Below are positions 1-13,452 of a DNA stretch of 64,000 nucleotides, piece after piece. The first letter of the stretch is position 1, and every line of letters begins with the position of its first letter. Both the position numbers and the translations under genes were made by a program. The notes beneath the pieces were generated by a model. That model ran no database searches and had not been told where the DNA came from. It saw only the letters and a list, made by a program, of their open reading frames with translations. This stretch comes from Synchiropus splendidus (Eukaryota > Chordata > Actinopteri > Syngnathiformes > Callionymidae): contig NC_071340.1 in assembly GCF_027744825.2 (NCBI RefSeq), positions 4,962,501-5,026,500 of the forward strand. The letters are read 5' to 3'.

Positions 1-539
1 GATGCAAAAAGAATGGGAATGTGCTGGTTTCAGAGAAATCTCAGAACATGGTTGGTTTCAAAGCACCCTCTGGTGGCAGAAAAGAAGAGAAAGAATGTGC
101 TAGCTTCAACTATCTTGACACTAGATGTGAATCTGTTCATAAGTGAAATTTAACATGACGCTTATGAATGTCTCCACTCGAGGCTGACAATTCTAGAATT
201 ACATCAAACTCGCTGAAAACTGACACCAGCTAAACTAAAGTTGAATGCGGACGCGTTGTTCCCCGAACTTGTTTCTTTATATTCCACAGACGTGAACCAT
301 TTGGGCACCAGAGATTTTTCAATGAAATAAACTTTGATATCAGTTTATTCCTCTTCTCTCAAGCAAAGATGAAGATCATGATGAGGATGATATCCTTGTA
401 TAAAGTAGTAACGACCACAGATTCCAAATTTGCAGATGGGCTTGTTTTAATACTGTGATGCTTTGAATCCAAATTTTGCAACTCTGGCACCAAAAGTGTT
501 AAAGGGTAGGTGTTCTGACACGCAAACACAATAACCCAC

Positions 540-2339
540 CTTGTCGTACGAGACATCGTCAAACATCTCCTGGATCTGTGCAGGGTTCTCCACTGGGGTG
601 GACACGGGGTGGGAGGAGGTCAAACTGTCCACTTCCATGGCTTCAAAACACTTGTTAATGAAGAAATCGTCCTATGGATGAGGGCTTTGGTGAGCTGAGT
701 ATATTTCAATACATGCATATTTCAAACATTTCATGGTCATTGCTCACCACTTTGAGCTCCGGATAGGTGACGTCCACTGAAATGAACTCCATGAACTTGG
801 CAAAGCCCTCATTGAGCCACAAGTCATTCCACCACTCCATCGTCACCAAGTTCCCAAACCACTAGGGGGAGAAAACATTTACCACTGACTAGAAACTTCT
901 GAAAGCAAAGGCGATGTTCTACCTGGTGAGCCAGCTCATGGGCGATGACCATGGTGATTCCCAGCTTGTCTGAGGCAGTGGATTTCTCTGGGTCAAAAAG
1001 GAGGCCAGTCTCTCTATAGGTGGTCAAACCCCAGTTCTCCATGGCCCCGGACTGGAAGTCAGGAATAGCTGCCAGGTCTGCACAGAAACACAAATCACGT
1101 GTCTTAAACCTACCAATATCATGGACCAAAGTAAGTTCTGGTCCTCGCGTTATACAACAGCTGAGCCTGTCATTGAGTGAAGGTTTCAACAGTGATTTGA
1201 AAATAGTTTCACCCGCTTGCTCTCACCCTGTTTGGGAAGCGGGTATGGAATGTTAAAGTAGTCGTCATAGAAGTCCAGCAGCTTCACAGCAGCGTCCAGT
1301 GCAAACGCTGTCTGATCGATCTTGTCAGGAACAGCATAGACTGTGATCTGCAGGGCGAGATAGTTTTAAAATCCAAAAGGAGGCATCTTTTGTCATCCTC
1401 ACCTTGACGCCGTGCTGCGTGGTCTTGGTCACAGACAGGAAGTCGGACACGATGAAGGCCACCAGGTATGTGCTCATCTTTACAGTGGTGTCAAAGTGGT
1501 CCTCCAGCAGGCCTCCAGGCAGCGCCACCGTCTTTATCTGAGAGATGGAAGTGAATTATTCAACACAATTGAAAGGATCAACTTAGAAACAGTTTCTTAT
1601 TCCTGCCACAGCACACTAGTGCACAAGAGGATCATCTGAACTGTTGCTCATGGGAGTCAGTGTCGTGCCACCACCTTGGGCATGTTGGAGATGGCAATGT
1701 GTTGTGGCTCTCGGATGAGTTGGATGGTGAAATTAGCTTTGAAGGCCGGCTCGTCGAAACACGGGAAGGCTCCCCGGGCATACGTAGCCTCAAATTGCGT
1801 CGATGCCAGAACCCTGAAGGAATCACATACATTAAGATAATATCTAAAACTGACTCAAGACGCGAATCCTACCGAGTCTCGCCACTCTTGGTCTTGTAGG
1901 TGCTCTTGTAGAAACCGTGAAAACTGTCGGACAAGTTGGCAGAAAACTCCAACTGGACCTCATACTTCCTTCCTCTGGTCATCATGGAGGGTGTCTGCAG
2001 GGCGATCAAGTGGGCCCGCGGGTTCTCCAGAACCTGCAGAGGCCTCGCTCCGTCTGGCGCCAACAGTAAGGCGTTGCCAACCATCATCTGCTTGGCGTGA
2101 AGAACAATTGTGCGCGTGTCTTCACGCACGTCCAGCTGGATACGAACAACGCCAGTGAAGTCGAGGGAGGTCAGGTTGGGGTGAATGCTCAGGTCATAGT
2201 GGAGCGGGAAGATGGTTTTGGGTAGTCTCATCTGATTCCAAGGAAACGGCTCTCTCTCATCTTTGACCCCAGGTAGCTGAGCTGCTGATGAGGAGGGAGT
2301 GGAAACAAGAAGCAGCAGCAGAGGAAGAGCTGCAAACAT
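540..2339 (-). CDS. erap1: Endoplasmic reticulum aminopeptidase 1, N-terminal 421 residues (3' part off the window)
   Basis: M1-family zinc aminopeptidase that trims peptides in the ER lumen for MHC class I loading. Seven coding exons on the minus strand, all with GT-AG borders and consistent phases: 1873-2339 (start codon; this exon reaches 2364 in the 5' UTR), 1675-1813, 1403-1537, 1227-1347, 923-1077, 748-861 and 540-671. They give 421 residues. Residues 1-20 form a signal peptide ([11 protein letters not shown]). The exopeptidase motif GAMENWGL and the zinc motif HELAHQ are in exon 923-1077; the motif is completed by WFGN at the start of exon 748-861, which also carries the third zinc ligand in NEGFAKF. 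The exon ending at 540 stops at SYDK, so the rest of the catalytic domain and the C-terminal domain lie left of position 1; bases 1-539 are intron. Segments such as [17 protein letters not shown] favour ERAP1 over ERAP2 or LNPEP. The track-independent model is firm; only the UTR is uncertain. Confidence 0.93.
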
Positions 2340-3067
2340 GATGGCTACTCAGACAGACGGTGACCTGTCGATGAGAGAGTTATCACCACCTGAGTCTTAT
2401 GGAGCACACGTGGAAGAACTAGGCGACAATGTAGTTACATAAACATCTCTTCTCTTCAAACTCTTCTCATATTTCTTCAAACTTTTTCCATTTATTCCCA
2501 AATGAATAACGTTAATTAGGTATTCTGTAAGCGTGAGCGTATGCATGACTGTTCGCCTTTGTGTGTCAGGTTTCAGTAGAGGATGAGCAATGAACTTTAT
2601 AGTTATATAAACGTAAAATAAAATAACACAAATGAGGAATTTCTACAATAGAAATTCTAAACATGAACATTCAAAAACATATTCATAAGAGACAAAAATG
2701 CATTTGACAAATGCATATCAGACCATTTCCGTAAAGAAGTCAAAGCTGGTTTGGCAGGAACAAAACGAAAGGAAAGAAATGAAAGGGAAAAACAAAAAAA
2801 GAAACTCATAAACCGAACGGCACTGAACGACGTCGAATGTATCTGCAATGTGGTGAACCTGTTTCGCCAAAAAGACAGAAACTACTCATAAAACGCACAG
2901 ACAGCTGTCGCGCCTTGAATCATAAATTTGACATATCTGCTTAACTGGTTTCGCGCTCGTGTCGACGCTACACCACCCGGATCGTGGGATGCAAGCATTC
3001 AGTTTGACGCAAACAGCAAAAACATGATCAGTTAAACCGACAATTTCAAAGTCGTGTTAAGTCTTAC

Positions 3068-3125
3068 CGTGTGGTTCTGTTCGTGCGGTTCGGAACCGCA
3101 AGAGCGATAAGTGAAAGTGAAAGAG
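3068..3125 (-). promoter_or_regulatory. erap1 first (non-coding) exon end and IRF/ISRE-like promoter element
   Basis: On the minus strand a good splice donor (gtaaga) begins at 3067, implying a non-coding first exon whose 3' end is 3068. It would be joined to the acceptor at 2365. Immediately upstream in the direction of transcription, 3107-3125 reads on the plus strand ATAAGTGAAAGTGAAAGAG. This contains GAAAGTGAAAG, matching the ISRE/IRF-element pattern GAAANNGAAA and close to PRDI-type IRF sites. Mammalian ERAP1 is interferon-inducible, so the position is meaningful. The transcription start itself cannot be placed from sequence. Confidence 0.6.
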
Positions 3126-4870
3126 AAGCGGACGGCGAGGCATGATGGGAAGTTTTCAGAGCTCACTACTGGCGTCACGCTGCAGGTGTCACCCGCAGAT
3201 CAGAGACCGAAACACTAGAGGCTTTTTCAAAACGACTGAAACCATATTGAGTGTGTCACAGTGAACACCGGACCAGGACACGAGCAGTCACAAGGTTCCC
3301 TTTGTTTAATGTGATGACACACACGACCAGCAGAGGACACCACAACTTGTCAAGCACAGCCAGGCGGCCTGAGCAAGTCGGACTGCCCAGAATGACACAG
3401 ATCGACTACGCCGTTATCACTGGTAGCCACCCAAATCTCGAGAAAGCCGCGAGAGCGGCAGTAGACAGGCGCACGCAGTTCCTGACCCACTGCTCCGCCT
3501 GACTTCCGCCTGCCTCCCAGAGCATGCTGGGATGGAGCAAACAGAGACACCTGATTGGCTCTGAAGTGCGTCACCAGCTTTGAGTGGTCAAAGTTGAAGA
3601 AGTTTGATTCGTGAAAAAAAAACATGGACAGATGCAGTTTATTGAATGAATGGAATTGTATTGGATCATTTCAATGATCATCACAGTCCCTCTCTGTGTT
3701 CTCTTTATTATGCTCATCAGGAGGAGTTTTTTTTTTTTTTTTTTCATCGGAAAATGAAATATAAGAGACATGAGAATAACCTTGTTACAAGCGACAGTTT
3801 AAGCAGTCAAGGTCTGGTGTCGATTAAACTAGTTTCAGTCATCATTTTCAGTCTCAGAATCTTATACTCCTGTGCGCTTCTTCAATCACTGCAAGTCTTT
3901 CATGAACAACAGGAAACTACAAGTTGCCTAGAGACGAGTGTGGAAGTCCTCACTTAGCTGGTGAATAAACACTCATGGGTCTGGGTCGCAGCACTCAAGA
4001 TCTTCCTCAGTGTCCATATACCTTGTCTTCACCCTCACAGAGCGGAGCTGTGCCCACCTGGCTCATGGGAAACACAGCCAATTGAACAATATTTATTAAA
4101 TGAAGGCGTAGTCATTCCATTCTCCTTGAATACATTCTACTTACATTTGACATTTACTTGTCAAACACTTGTTTTGCATTATATAACATTGTGTCTGATG
4201 ACGTTGTTCTCGACATGTCTTCTTGCATTGTTTTGTTTGTTTATAATTTCGGCCCTTTATTACCAATGTTCTGGTCTGTTCTCCTGAGTAACCTGGAAGT
4301 CCGGTACATTTTCTTGAAACTCCTCATGTTGTGCAGAGGGCTGTGTGTGTACTCATAGAACTAGAGTTACATCCATTTAACTCAGATGTTTTTGATTTTC
4401 TTTGTCAGTGAGTTCCACATTTCCTCTCCCACTATTGCGGTGCACATTTGTCTCTATGCGGTTCTAGCATATGGCTGGTAGACGTTCCCTCTTCTGAGGT
4501 ACTCCACATACGGGAAGGTACTGAACCACAGTTGTCCTGCAAGACATACCTGGGGCTGCTGTGCTGTGCTCACCATAATGGGAAGAGGCGTCACGATATC
4601 TGCATCTATGCATACCGTGTCATCCAAACTGAAGGACACCGCAGGGAATTCAAGATGAATCTTTCATTATTTTTCTCCAGTAAATGTTCATCTTTCCTAG
4701 TTAGTTTGTACACCTCCCCTCAATGAGTTAATAAAAACGCAGTTAAACGCTCATCTTATTGAATTAATAGGTAACTGTTCTGTTTTGTGCTCGCTGGCAG
4801 GGTCAATAAAAGTAGAAGATTCAACAGTCACTGTTACAGATCAAAGCAACCACCTGCAACGTGGAGGACA
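3126..4870. other. Intergenic space between divergent erap1 and naaladl1
   Basis: No coding exon, RNA gene or recognisable repeat is seen here. It contains a T-run at about 3727-3744 and AT-rich unique-looking sequence. Together with the two first exons it is the roughly 2-kb divergent promoter region of the two peptidase genes. Confidence 0.5.
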
Positions 4871-4879
4871 AGTGTCATT

Positions 4880-4886
4880 TATAAAA
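4880..4886 (+). promoter_or_regulatory. TATA-like box upstream of naaladl1
   Basis: TATAAAA lies 134 bp before the naaladl1 start codon, which would put a transcription start near 4910 and leave a ~110-bp 5' UTR within the same exon. This is inferred from spacing only; AT-rich background could produce it by chance. Confidence 0.4.
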
Positions 4887-5019
4887 GTTGTTGTTCACTG
4901 GAGCTGTAAACTGTTCATGTACTGCACACACGTGTGTGTGAGGACAAAGTCCATCTCATCCCAAACATGATGTTGACTGGTCACCGGGCAGTAGCAACAC
5001 TCCAAATCAAACAGAGAAA

Positions 5020-8000
5020 ATGTTGAAGACGCTGCTGATCGGAGGTGTGTGCTGTACAGCGGTCTTTGTCGTGGGAATCCTCATCGGTCACTTTGGAATA
5101 GACAAGAGCAGCAGCGGGCCAGCATGGCTGTCCGAGGTCAACAAGGACGTGGATGAGAGTCTCATTGAGGCATTCTTGTCTCAAGTGGACAACAATGAGA
5201 TCGGTAAAAACCTCAAGTGAGTTAGAGCACAATTTGTTGTTCTCTCTTTAATTAAAATTGTTTATTGAAGAGCAGTCAGTGTATAAAGTGTCACTTTAGG
5301 TAAACAGGAGTAAACGTATAAGAAAAATGTAAAAAGTAAGTAAGTTATGGATCACTATTTCGTCAACAACATATTTTAAATGTACAATGTTATATTTTGA
5401 ACAGATTTTTTAAGAAATTAGACACAATGTTTCACTTTTTTTATATTACAGAACTCATTTGCTCATTTTTCAATCAAAAACATGAATAAATGTCCCTATT
5501 TACCTGTTTATTATATGTCCTTAAAATAGAACTTCCTCATAAATGGAGAAAATAATTGTAGAAATTAGAGTGTACAATTAAGCACAAGTTCATGATAAAA
5601 AAAATCTTTTAAAGACCTTTTGCTGACACCATGAAAAGTAAAAATATCTATTAATTCAATCCGTCACTTCATCTTCTGACAGAGAGTTGACCAAAGTCCC
5701 TCACATGGCCACAACGGCCGGCGATGAGGAGACGGTCCAGCTAATGCTCAAGAGATGGGGAGACCCTGACAGTGGGCTTGACCAGGCTTGGAGGGAGGAA
5801 TACCAGGTCTACCTGTCGTTCCCTGATGCCAGGAAACCCAATAAGGTGACAGTAGGTGAGTCTGGTCAGCTTTAGGTCAAGGTGCTTTTGAGTCTTACCA
5901 TAAAGACAGGCAAACTTATCATGGTTGTACTGAACATGAATGTATTAAGGAAACCTGCAGTTGACCCTTTTACTGAAACGGTCAACTGCAAGACTGACGT
6001 TCCTTTGTGCAGCCAAAATGACTCTACAGAAGTGGTCAGTGAAGTAGTCTACAACAACTGGGAGCTGATCTTCATCCCTTTCCTCTCTGAAGCAAACCTG
6101 CACAAGACGTGCAGACGATCACTTAATGCACTTTAACTGCAATATGCTAACAAAGTACCTTAACACGTGCTCCCTGCAGCACCCCCATAACCTCTTCCTA
6201 TAGAACCAACCCTCGTGCTAGATACAGTAGTACGGCCAGTACAGATGATTCATCTGGTTCATCTTCCATATTGTGATCTTTACTTTTTTTGTCAACAGTT
6301 GGACCATCTGCCTCAACACTGTACACGGTGCGGGAGAAGGAGAAGCCGTATTTCCCAGATCAGCAGGATCCTGAGGTGGTCCAGCCATACGCTGCCTACT
6401 CACCCGCTGGGGTAGCTATGGTAAGAAAAATCATCATTAATGAGAAGACTACCACGTAGGTTCCTCAGTCGCACGCAAGATGATTATTAAGCTGAGTTCC
6501 TCACCACCAGACACAAGTCGGAAGGCATTAAGCAGAACAGGTTAAATCCAGCGGTGCTTTTTATAACATAACTGTACCTATTGATTAACTCGGAACAAAC
6601 AAGGTCAGAATCATTTGGAGGTCACATGACACAATAGTAACCATTATGGACTTGTAAAACAGTGCAATAAACCTTTATGCTATGTTTTATACTTTTATTT
6701 CTGGAGGAAAGAAAACAGAGTTTGGATTGATGGTTTTCACCACGCCATTGCTGCATAATGTAGAGGTCGTTTGTTTGTTTTTCAGGGTAAATTGGTTTAC
6801 GCCAACCAGGGCAAGCCCACTGACTATCAGACTCTGAACGAGACGCTGGACCTCAGAGGAACAATTGCGATCACCAGATATGGAGGAGCCGGGAGAGCAG
6901 CCAAAGTGAGACCAAAGTGGAGCTCATCTGCTTTATCTCTTAGATGCTAATCTGTGCTGAGACCTGGTGAAGGGGTTTCGTTGGATAACAGAAGGAGCAA
7001 GGTGCAAGTGGATGTGGCGAAAACAGTATTTGGAGTCAATCATCCAGAGTAGGCTGGAGATTCAGGGTGGCACAGGGTGGAACAGGTAGAGTTGACTGAG
7101 AAGGATGATGTGTGACTATTAGAAAGGGAGAAGTAAAAGCTTTAAAAGGCTTTCATGCAACTGGAGCTCAAAAATCCTACATGTGACTACACTTGGAACT
7201 GAAGCATAGCGTTAGTGTGCTAAAGCTTTGATGGACTGAGTTCATCTTGGCTGCGTCTAGACCTGGTGTTGACAGACCTGAACAACAAACCCACTCTGAA
7301 CCTTCTTCTAATCCACACAAGAAGAGTGGACTGGCTGAACAGACTCCAAGAAATTGGTTCTAATGATCTTGATAATGACAAGGTGAAAAGTGTACATCTA
7401 ATGTCAAGATCCAATCTGGGGCTCCATAAACACCTTTACTAGCTTGCTGAAATTAGGCGTGGAAAACCAAAGGTCAGGGGTCAGGTTAGAGCATTCTGAT
7501 TGTATCTAAAAAAAATAAATAATAATAATTAAAACAAACATGAGTACAAAGGTTGACAGACTTGGAAGGTAGTCCAAGAGCCAAGTTGTATGGGCCACCT
7601 GTGGACTGAGTCAGCAGACTTGTGGAACCTTCGTGAAGCCTGCCGAGGCAAAACAGTGCTACCTAGTGTCATGATGAAATAATAATCCCTCCAGCAGTGT
7701 GTTTTCAAAATTTGGGTCCGCTTCACAGGCTATAAATGCTGCACCGTACGGAGTCGCTGGAGTTCTGGTCTACACCGATCCTAAGGACATCAACGACGGT
7801 CTCATGTCAGATACCAAGGAGACGTACCCTTATTCCTGGTACCTACCGCCCTCTGGAGTAGAGAGAGGGGGGTTTAGTACCCAATATGGAGACTTGTTGA
7901 CCCCCTACCTAGCGGCCAAAGGTAAGTATTAACAATCTGTTTGTTATGAGTCTTCAAATTCACTCCATATCAGAGTCATAATAAACAAATGCACACTCGT

Positions 8001-11000
8001 CCCTAGAGAAAACATACAGGATCCCAAAGGAGGATATAACAGGAATCCCACCTATTCCAATACAACCCATTGGATTTGAGGACGCCTACATCTTAATTTG
8101 GTGAGTCATTCCCTTCATGTAATACAAGGCTTGGCAAAGATGTGATCGCTCATCAATAACTGGTGTAATTGTAGTGAACTCGGAGGGACTGTGGCACCAG
8201 CAGAATGGCAAGGAGGATTCAATTGTTCCTATAAGTTTGGTGGCCCAGGATTCCAAGACTCCAGTCTATTCAACAACAGGTACCTCACTGGCAACATTCA
8301 ATGTATCTGGGCAGACTCTGGCTCAATACTCTTTCTTCAAAAGTCACCACTCGTCGCTCCTGTCAGGCAGTGATGGACTCTGCCAGCTTTCTTCATTGTC
8401 CCCTTGTCTAGGTCGCGACGCTCACCAGCTCCAAGCAGGTCTGCATACGAGAGGACATATTACACTTGTCCAAACCAGATAAAACCAGACCATAAAACAC
8501 TGCATCGACTATTTTTCTGTCTGATAAATGCCAGGGCACATTAGCCGCTAGTGGCTAATTTTGCCGCTAATCCGTTTTGTACTATGCTATACTGTGGTAA
8601 ACACAACAAAATGATTAACGGATACTTACACATTTGTTATCATCTCAAAAATAAGTTCCACACATTTGATAACACACCCAAGACCCGCAGGAAGCATAAA
8701 GAACGCCTCGGGTACAAACACTGTTTTTCACCACAATATATTGACTAACATGACATGGTTATTAGCATCTTGGCTAATCGGTTTGGCCAGCTATATGTTC
8801 ACTGTATGCTTCAACAGCGCAATACAACAAACAGGAGACAAACACCCATAACTGTGTTACACCATGAGCGAGTCATTTTCGCCGGCAATCAATTTATTGA
8901 AAAACTATTTTCACCATACATGTATATGTAGCGCCCGTTTTAGCATCTGTTTTGCCACAAACAAATATATACTACACTTATATACAAACAACAAGCAACA
9001 AATACAAACATCGCCACTTCAGGATCAGATGAAATGCCTTTTGTAGCTCTCAGTTATTGCCAGGCTGTAAATTCAACTTCTATATTGACACTTGTCCGGG
9101 ATCTTGCTCTGTCATTCCATTCTTCTGCCATGATGTAAACAAAAGTCGCTCTGCCCTTCTGCCGTAAAGTGTGGCAGTGGGGGTGGAGTTGGGGCTCTGA
9201 TGCCACTCAAGTCCAAGGGACCATTTAACTGAGAGCTGGAGAGTCTGACTCCAGGATTTTGGACTGTTCAAACTGAAATGTGTCATCTCAAGAAATATAA
9301 AAAGAATCTATTTATGTCTAACTGTTACGCATTATTGCTTTAAAGTCAGGACGCTTGCAGCTGATCTTGTCATCATTTCACCGTCCTTCAGTTGAATTCC
9401 CGGCCAGACACAAGCTTGTTCTGCCAGTGTAACCTTTCATGTCTGATACATTTGTGTTGGTCCTTAATCATCCAGGTCACTGTGCTAAGAGAGTTCAGAA
9501 AACTGTACTCATGTTTGCACCTTTAAATATTTATTGTTAATCCAAAAGGTGTTTTCAGTTACAACATATTGGCTACAAGGACAACCAATGTTTTATTTCC
9601 TTGTTTCAGCAGATCTTGAAACACTTTTCAGAGCCAAGTACCCAAGTACAGCTCACTTATTCACTTACAACTCCATGCCTACATTGCAGTGATGTAAAGC
9701 TCCGAATATTCAACACTGAAGTGTTGAAGAACTCTTCAAACGTGATGGGCATGATCAGAGGGAGCGTGGAACCAGGTAGGACCACAGAAGTAAATGGCCA
9801 GTTAAATCACCAGCTTCAAACACATGTCATCCAAAGACAGGTACGTCATCTATGGTAACCACAGAGACAGCTGGGTTCATGGTGCCATAGATCCAAGCAG
9901 CGGAACTTCAGTCATGTTGGAGTTGACCAGGGTCCTAGGCACAATGCTCAAGAAGGGTGAGGATACATCCAGGCGTCTCTTGTGTCAATGGCAATAAATA
10001 ACAGTGGCATGCTTTCTGAAAGGAACCTGGAGGCCTCGCAGGTCTATCATCTTTGGCAGCTGGGGAGCAGAGGAGTTTGGTCTCATTGGGTCAGCTGAAT
10101 ACACTGAGGTAACCCCTGGACAGGGTGTCTCCCACCTATCACCACTCGATACAGCTGGCTTAGCCCCACCCCACATAACAAGAAGAAAAGAAATAAATGA
10201 ACATCACTTTCTGTCTGCAGCAATACATGACCAAGCTCAGTGAACGCACTGTTGCCTACATCAATGTGGACATTGCTGTTTTTGGTAAGATACAATCAGA
10301 GTAGTTTGAAAGTCGATAGTTGGAAAGAAACTTAGTGTTGAATGTACAGGTTGTTCTTCATGGTATTAAACTATTAAAGTGACTTGAAGCTTGGCACTTG
10401 CTATAAATACATTAAGAGTTTAGGAAGCCTTCAGAAATACTTTATTAATTCACCTGACCAAACTATTTCAAGTTGGGCTTCTTTCAGAGTGTGAATGTAT
10501 TTGCCAAAATGTATAACTACAGTATAGATGCAGGCATCCAAAAAGATGATATGCGTGTCAGTGAATCTTTCCTTTATTTTGATTAGCCAATGCTACGTTG
10601 CGAGCGTCAGGAATGCCGTCCATGCAGCACATTATCTTCACTGCAGCAAAACAGGTGAGATGTTCTTTAAATTTAGGTGCTTGCGCTAATGCTACAGTTA
10701 AAATGGTGGATTGTCTCACTTGCTTCTAATCTGAGGAGCGTATAAACATTGCGTCTGACTCATTCACCAAGTCATTTCAAACAAAACTAAATGCGTGTTG
10801 TAGTTTCATTGTGCTTTAAAGGATCCAACATTCATTTGTTGAAAGGTCCAGGCACCTGGAATGGACTCAACATCCGTGTATGAGAACTGGATCAAGTACA
10901 CAAACAGAACCAGCCCAACACATGGAGTCATTCCCAGGTTTGGAGGCAAATATACATTCACGAAAACCATTATCATATAAAGCATTTTAAGAAGTTCGAC

Positions 11001-12735
11001 TTGTTAGTGGTTGAAATTGAAATATGGGGCCCATGTTTTGGTTTTTGAAGAGGTTGTTTCTACCAAAGTTTAGTTGAAACTCTCATCTCACTTTGCCAGA
11101 CTAACAAAAACATGTTGCGGTCATTAATGTCATGACTACTGTGTGTTGCCTTTAGAGTCGGATACCTGACCGGAGCCGGAAGTGATTATGCCGCCTTCGT
11201 CCATTACCTTGGAATCACTTCAATGGACATGTCATACACCTACGACAGGGTGGGAAACATTTTTCTCTCCTCACATGTCACTGTTATGAAAACTTAACTC
11301 AAGAAGACTGAACGTGTTCCACCTGTGAACACTAGACTTTGGTACAGACAATGGGGAAGTATCACACCAGTTCAGGCAGGTGATGTTTGAGTATTGAGTT
11401 GTTGCTGCTGGTTAATCTAGAGTCTATCTTCCTTCACATAGACCAAAACAAATGCCCGGATCTACCCAGCCTACCACACAGCATACGACACCTTCCACTA
11501 TGCGTCAACATACATCGATCCTGGTGAGTGATGAAATGAAAGATTTTGGACCAAACATGAGCTAAAGTTAACAGAAAACAAGACGGGCAAACTAACTCAA
11601 AGTACAAAGGGGTTTTCATCGATATCTTCTCTTTAACGATGACAAAGGTCTGAGACTGTTCTGAGTTGTAAAGGCATGGAATATTTGTTGCAGTGTGTTG
11701 GGGTCTTAAATGGTCAAGTTCACAGGTCTTGAAGGCGCCATAACAGCCTGGGAAGCGACAAGGGAGCTCTACCACCTGTGAGAGGCTTATGAGAGGATTT
11801 ATAGACTAAAACAGCCATGCAAAGGCACCCTTACCTGCATGAAGGGTCTGTTATGAGCCATTGCTAGAATCCATTGACTGAAGGCAATGCTCAGAGCGGA
11901 ACTCAAGACTGACTTTGAGGGTCAGAAAAGCTAGTCAACCGGTTTGGTTGACTCCGGTCAATCTTTCTGTAGTCCGCGGTACTCTTTCAAGTGTTGTGTT
12001 GTCTCTCCTCACTGTCAGGGTTCCACAGCCACCAGGCAGTTGCGAGGGTAGCCGGAAACATTCTGCTCAGATTGGCCGACAGCCTCCTGCTGCCTCTTAA
12101 CTGCACTGACTACGCAGAGAGTCTGGAAGACTACCTCAGTGTGGCAGTGAACCTTTATCAAGACGGACTAATGGCACAAGACATCTCAATGGGTGAGCAC
12201 AATGAGAGCCTCAGACTCGACTCTCCGGGCCTCTTGTCACGTCATGTTTGTTTCAGAGCCCCTCAAACAGGCTGTCGCTCGATTTCGCAAAGCAACTTCT
12301 GATTTGGACAAAGTCATTACAGGACTGGATCTGAAGAATGAAACGTGAGAGAAGATGCATTTGCTCTGTATGTGTTCTGTCTGACATCTTGGCCTCAATT
12401 TCAGACCTCTGACCTTCCGTAAGATCAACGACCGGCTAATGCTGCTTGACCGGGCTTTCTTGAATCCTCTGGCGTTCCCAGATCTATATGGACACAGGTG
12501 AGATTGGCATCTTCTTGATCCTGACCTGCATCTTGGTAATCATATCTGTCATGTCAGGCATGTGATTTGGACACCCAGCACGGCAGGAAGGTCCACATTC
12601 CCAGGTTTGGCCGACGCCTTTGCCAAAGCTCAGTCCTCTGGATTGACAGAAGACTGGCAACAAGCGCACTACCACCTGTCAGTCCTGAGCCAGGCGATAG
12701 ATGGCGCCGCCTATGCATTGAGTGATGAGTCCTGA
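5020..12735 (+). CDS. naaladl1: NAALADase-like 1 peptidase (M28B, glutamate carboxypeptidase II relative), complete, 742 aa
   Basis: Type II membrane zinc peptidase of the FOLH1/PSMA family; the mammalian orthologue is intestinal. Nineteen exons, all phase-consistent: 5020-5216, 5683-5855, 6299-6420, 6786-6905, 7729-7921, 8007-8100, 8175-8279, 9690-9775, 9837-9956, 10023-10108, 10221-10284, 10587-10654, 10846-10937, 11156-11249, 11442-11523, 12019-12192, 12257-12344, 12405-12497, 12558-12735. The sum is 743 codons including TGA; human NAALADL1 is about 740. A membrane anchor covers residues ~4-25, followed by the PA-like insert and the peptidase domain. Expected metal and catalytic residues are all visible: His in NHRDSW, Asp in IDPSSG, Glu-Glu in GAEEFG, Asp in YINVD, and His in YHTAYDTF. 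A transferrin-receptor-like dimerisation domain forms the C-terminus. Segments [11 protein letters not shown] and [12 protein letters not shown] match NAALADL1 rather than FOLH1 or NAALAD2. It is tail-to-tail with atosb. Confidence 0.95.
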
Positions 12736-12754
12736 GGATTGTCACTCTGATTAA

Positions 12755-12760
12755 AATAAA
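12755..12760 (+). terminator. Polyadenylation signal of naaladl1
   Basis: AATAAA lies 20 bp past the naaladl1 stop codon, giving a very short 3' UTR. No other signal is closer. Confidence 0.7.
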
Positions 12761-12779
12761 AACCTAGCATTTTCTGTGT

Positions 12780-13440
12780 TACTATCTGCAATACCCAAAA
12801 AATAACTTCAAATACTTAATTATTTAAATACATATTTAGAGTGCCTTTGTAACACACAAAAAGAATCAAGTTGTTGCCTATGCTTCTCACATTTAAGAAT
12901 GCAACAGATCAACTATATATGACGCAAAGAAGAGGTGAAGCGTTCACACATCGATTTAAGTATAGACCAGAGAAATACGTGCAGCAAGTGGAAGCCAGCT
13001 AAGTGAGCGGAGGAGCAGGAAAGCTGACTGGTTCTGGACCAGCTTCAGAGGTCTGATGGCAGGCAGACTTGCCAGGAGTGAGACAGCAAGAAGACTGGGG
13101 CTGGAACATGTGCCGCGTCACATGGCTCACACCCAGGCTCATGGTGGTATCGGAACAGGTGCTGAACGAGTTGCAAGTGAAGGTGACGCTGAAGTCTTAT
13201 TTATCACCGCAAGACAACATTGTCCAGGTCAGAGACGTCAGACAATTCAAGATGCCATTCATTTTCTTGAAATAGTGGACAGTGAACTGTTCAGGATGTC
13301 CTCTAGGGTCCACCATAAGAAGCTCGGTGAGGCTGCAGTGACCACAGAACGGAGGGCCAATTTGAGCTTTCCATACATTCTCCTCAATATATGTCCTCAT
13401 CACTCATAAACAACACCAAACACGGTTTCACTTGCCAGTC
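12780..13440. other. Intergenic gap between convergent naaladl1 and atosb
   Basis: About 0.65 kb between the two polyadenylation signals. It holds an open frame of 117 codons at 13056-13409 (plus) and one of 68 at 13197-13403 (minus). Neither resembles a protein I know, nor has convincing splice context. I treat the stretch as non-coding. Confidence 0.5.
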
Positions 13441-13446
13441 GCCAAG

Positions 13447-13452
13447 TTTATT
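13447..13452 (-). terminator. Polyadenylation signal of atosb
   Basis: TTTATT on the plus strand (AATAAA on the minus) lies about 840 bp beyond the atosb stop codon. The 3' UTR in between carries A-runs and a CA/GT-rich stretch near 14040-14080. Confidence 0.5.

Noticed and set aside
388..395. ATATCCTT, a match to the U12-type AT-AC 5' splice site
   Set aside because: It is on the plus strand inside an intron of the minus-strand erap1 gene, so it cannot serve that gene; all introns modelled here are GT-AG.
13056..13409. 117-codon open frame between naaladl1 and atosb
   Set aside because: No family resemblance, lies in the gap between two poly(A) signals, and has no splice partner; likely chance.
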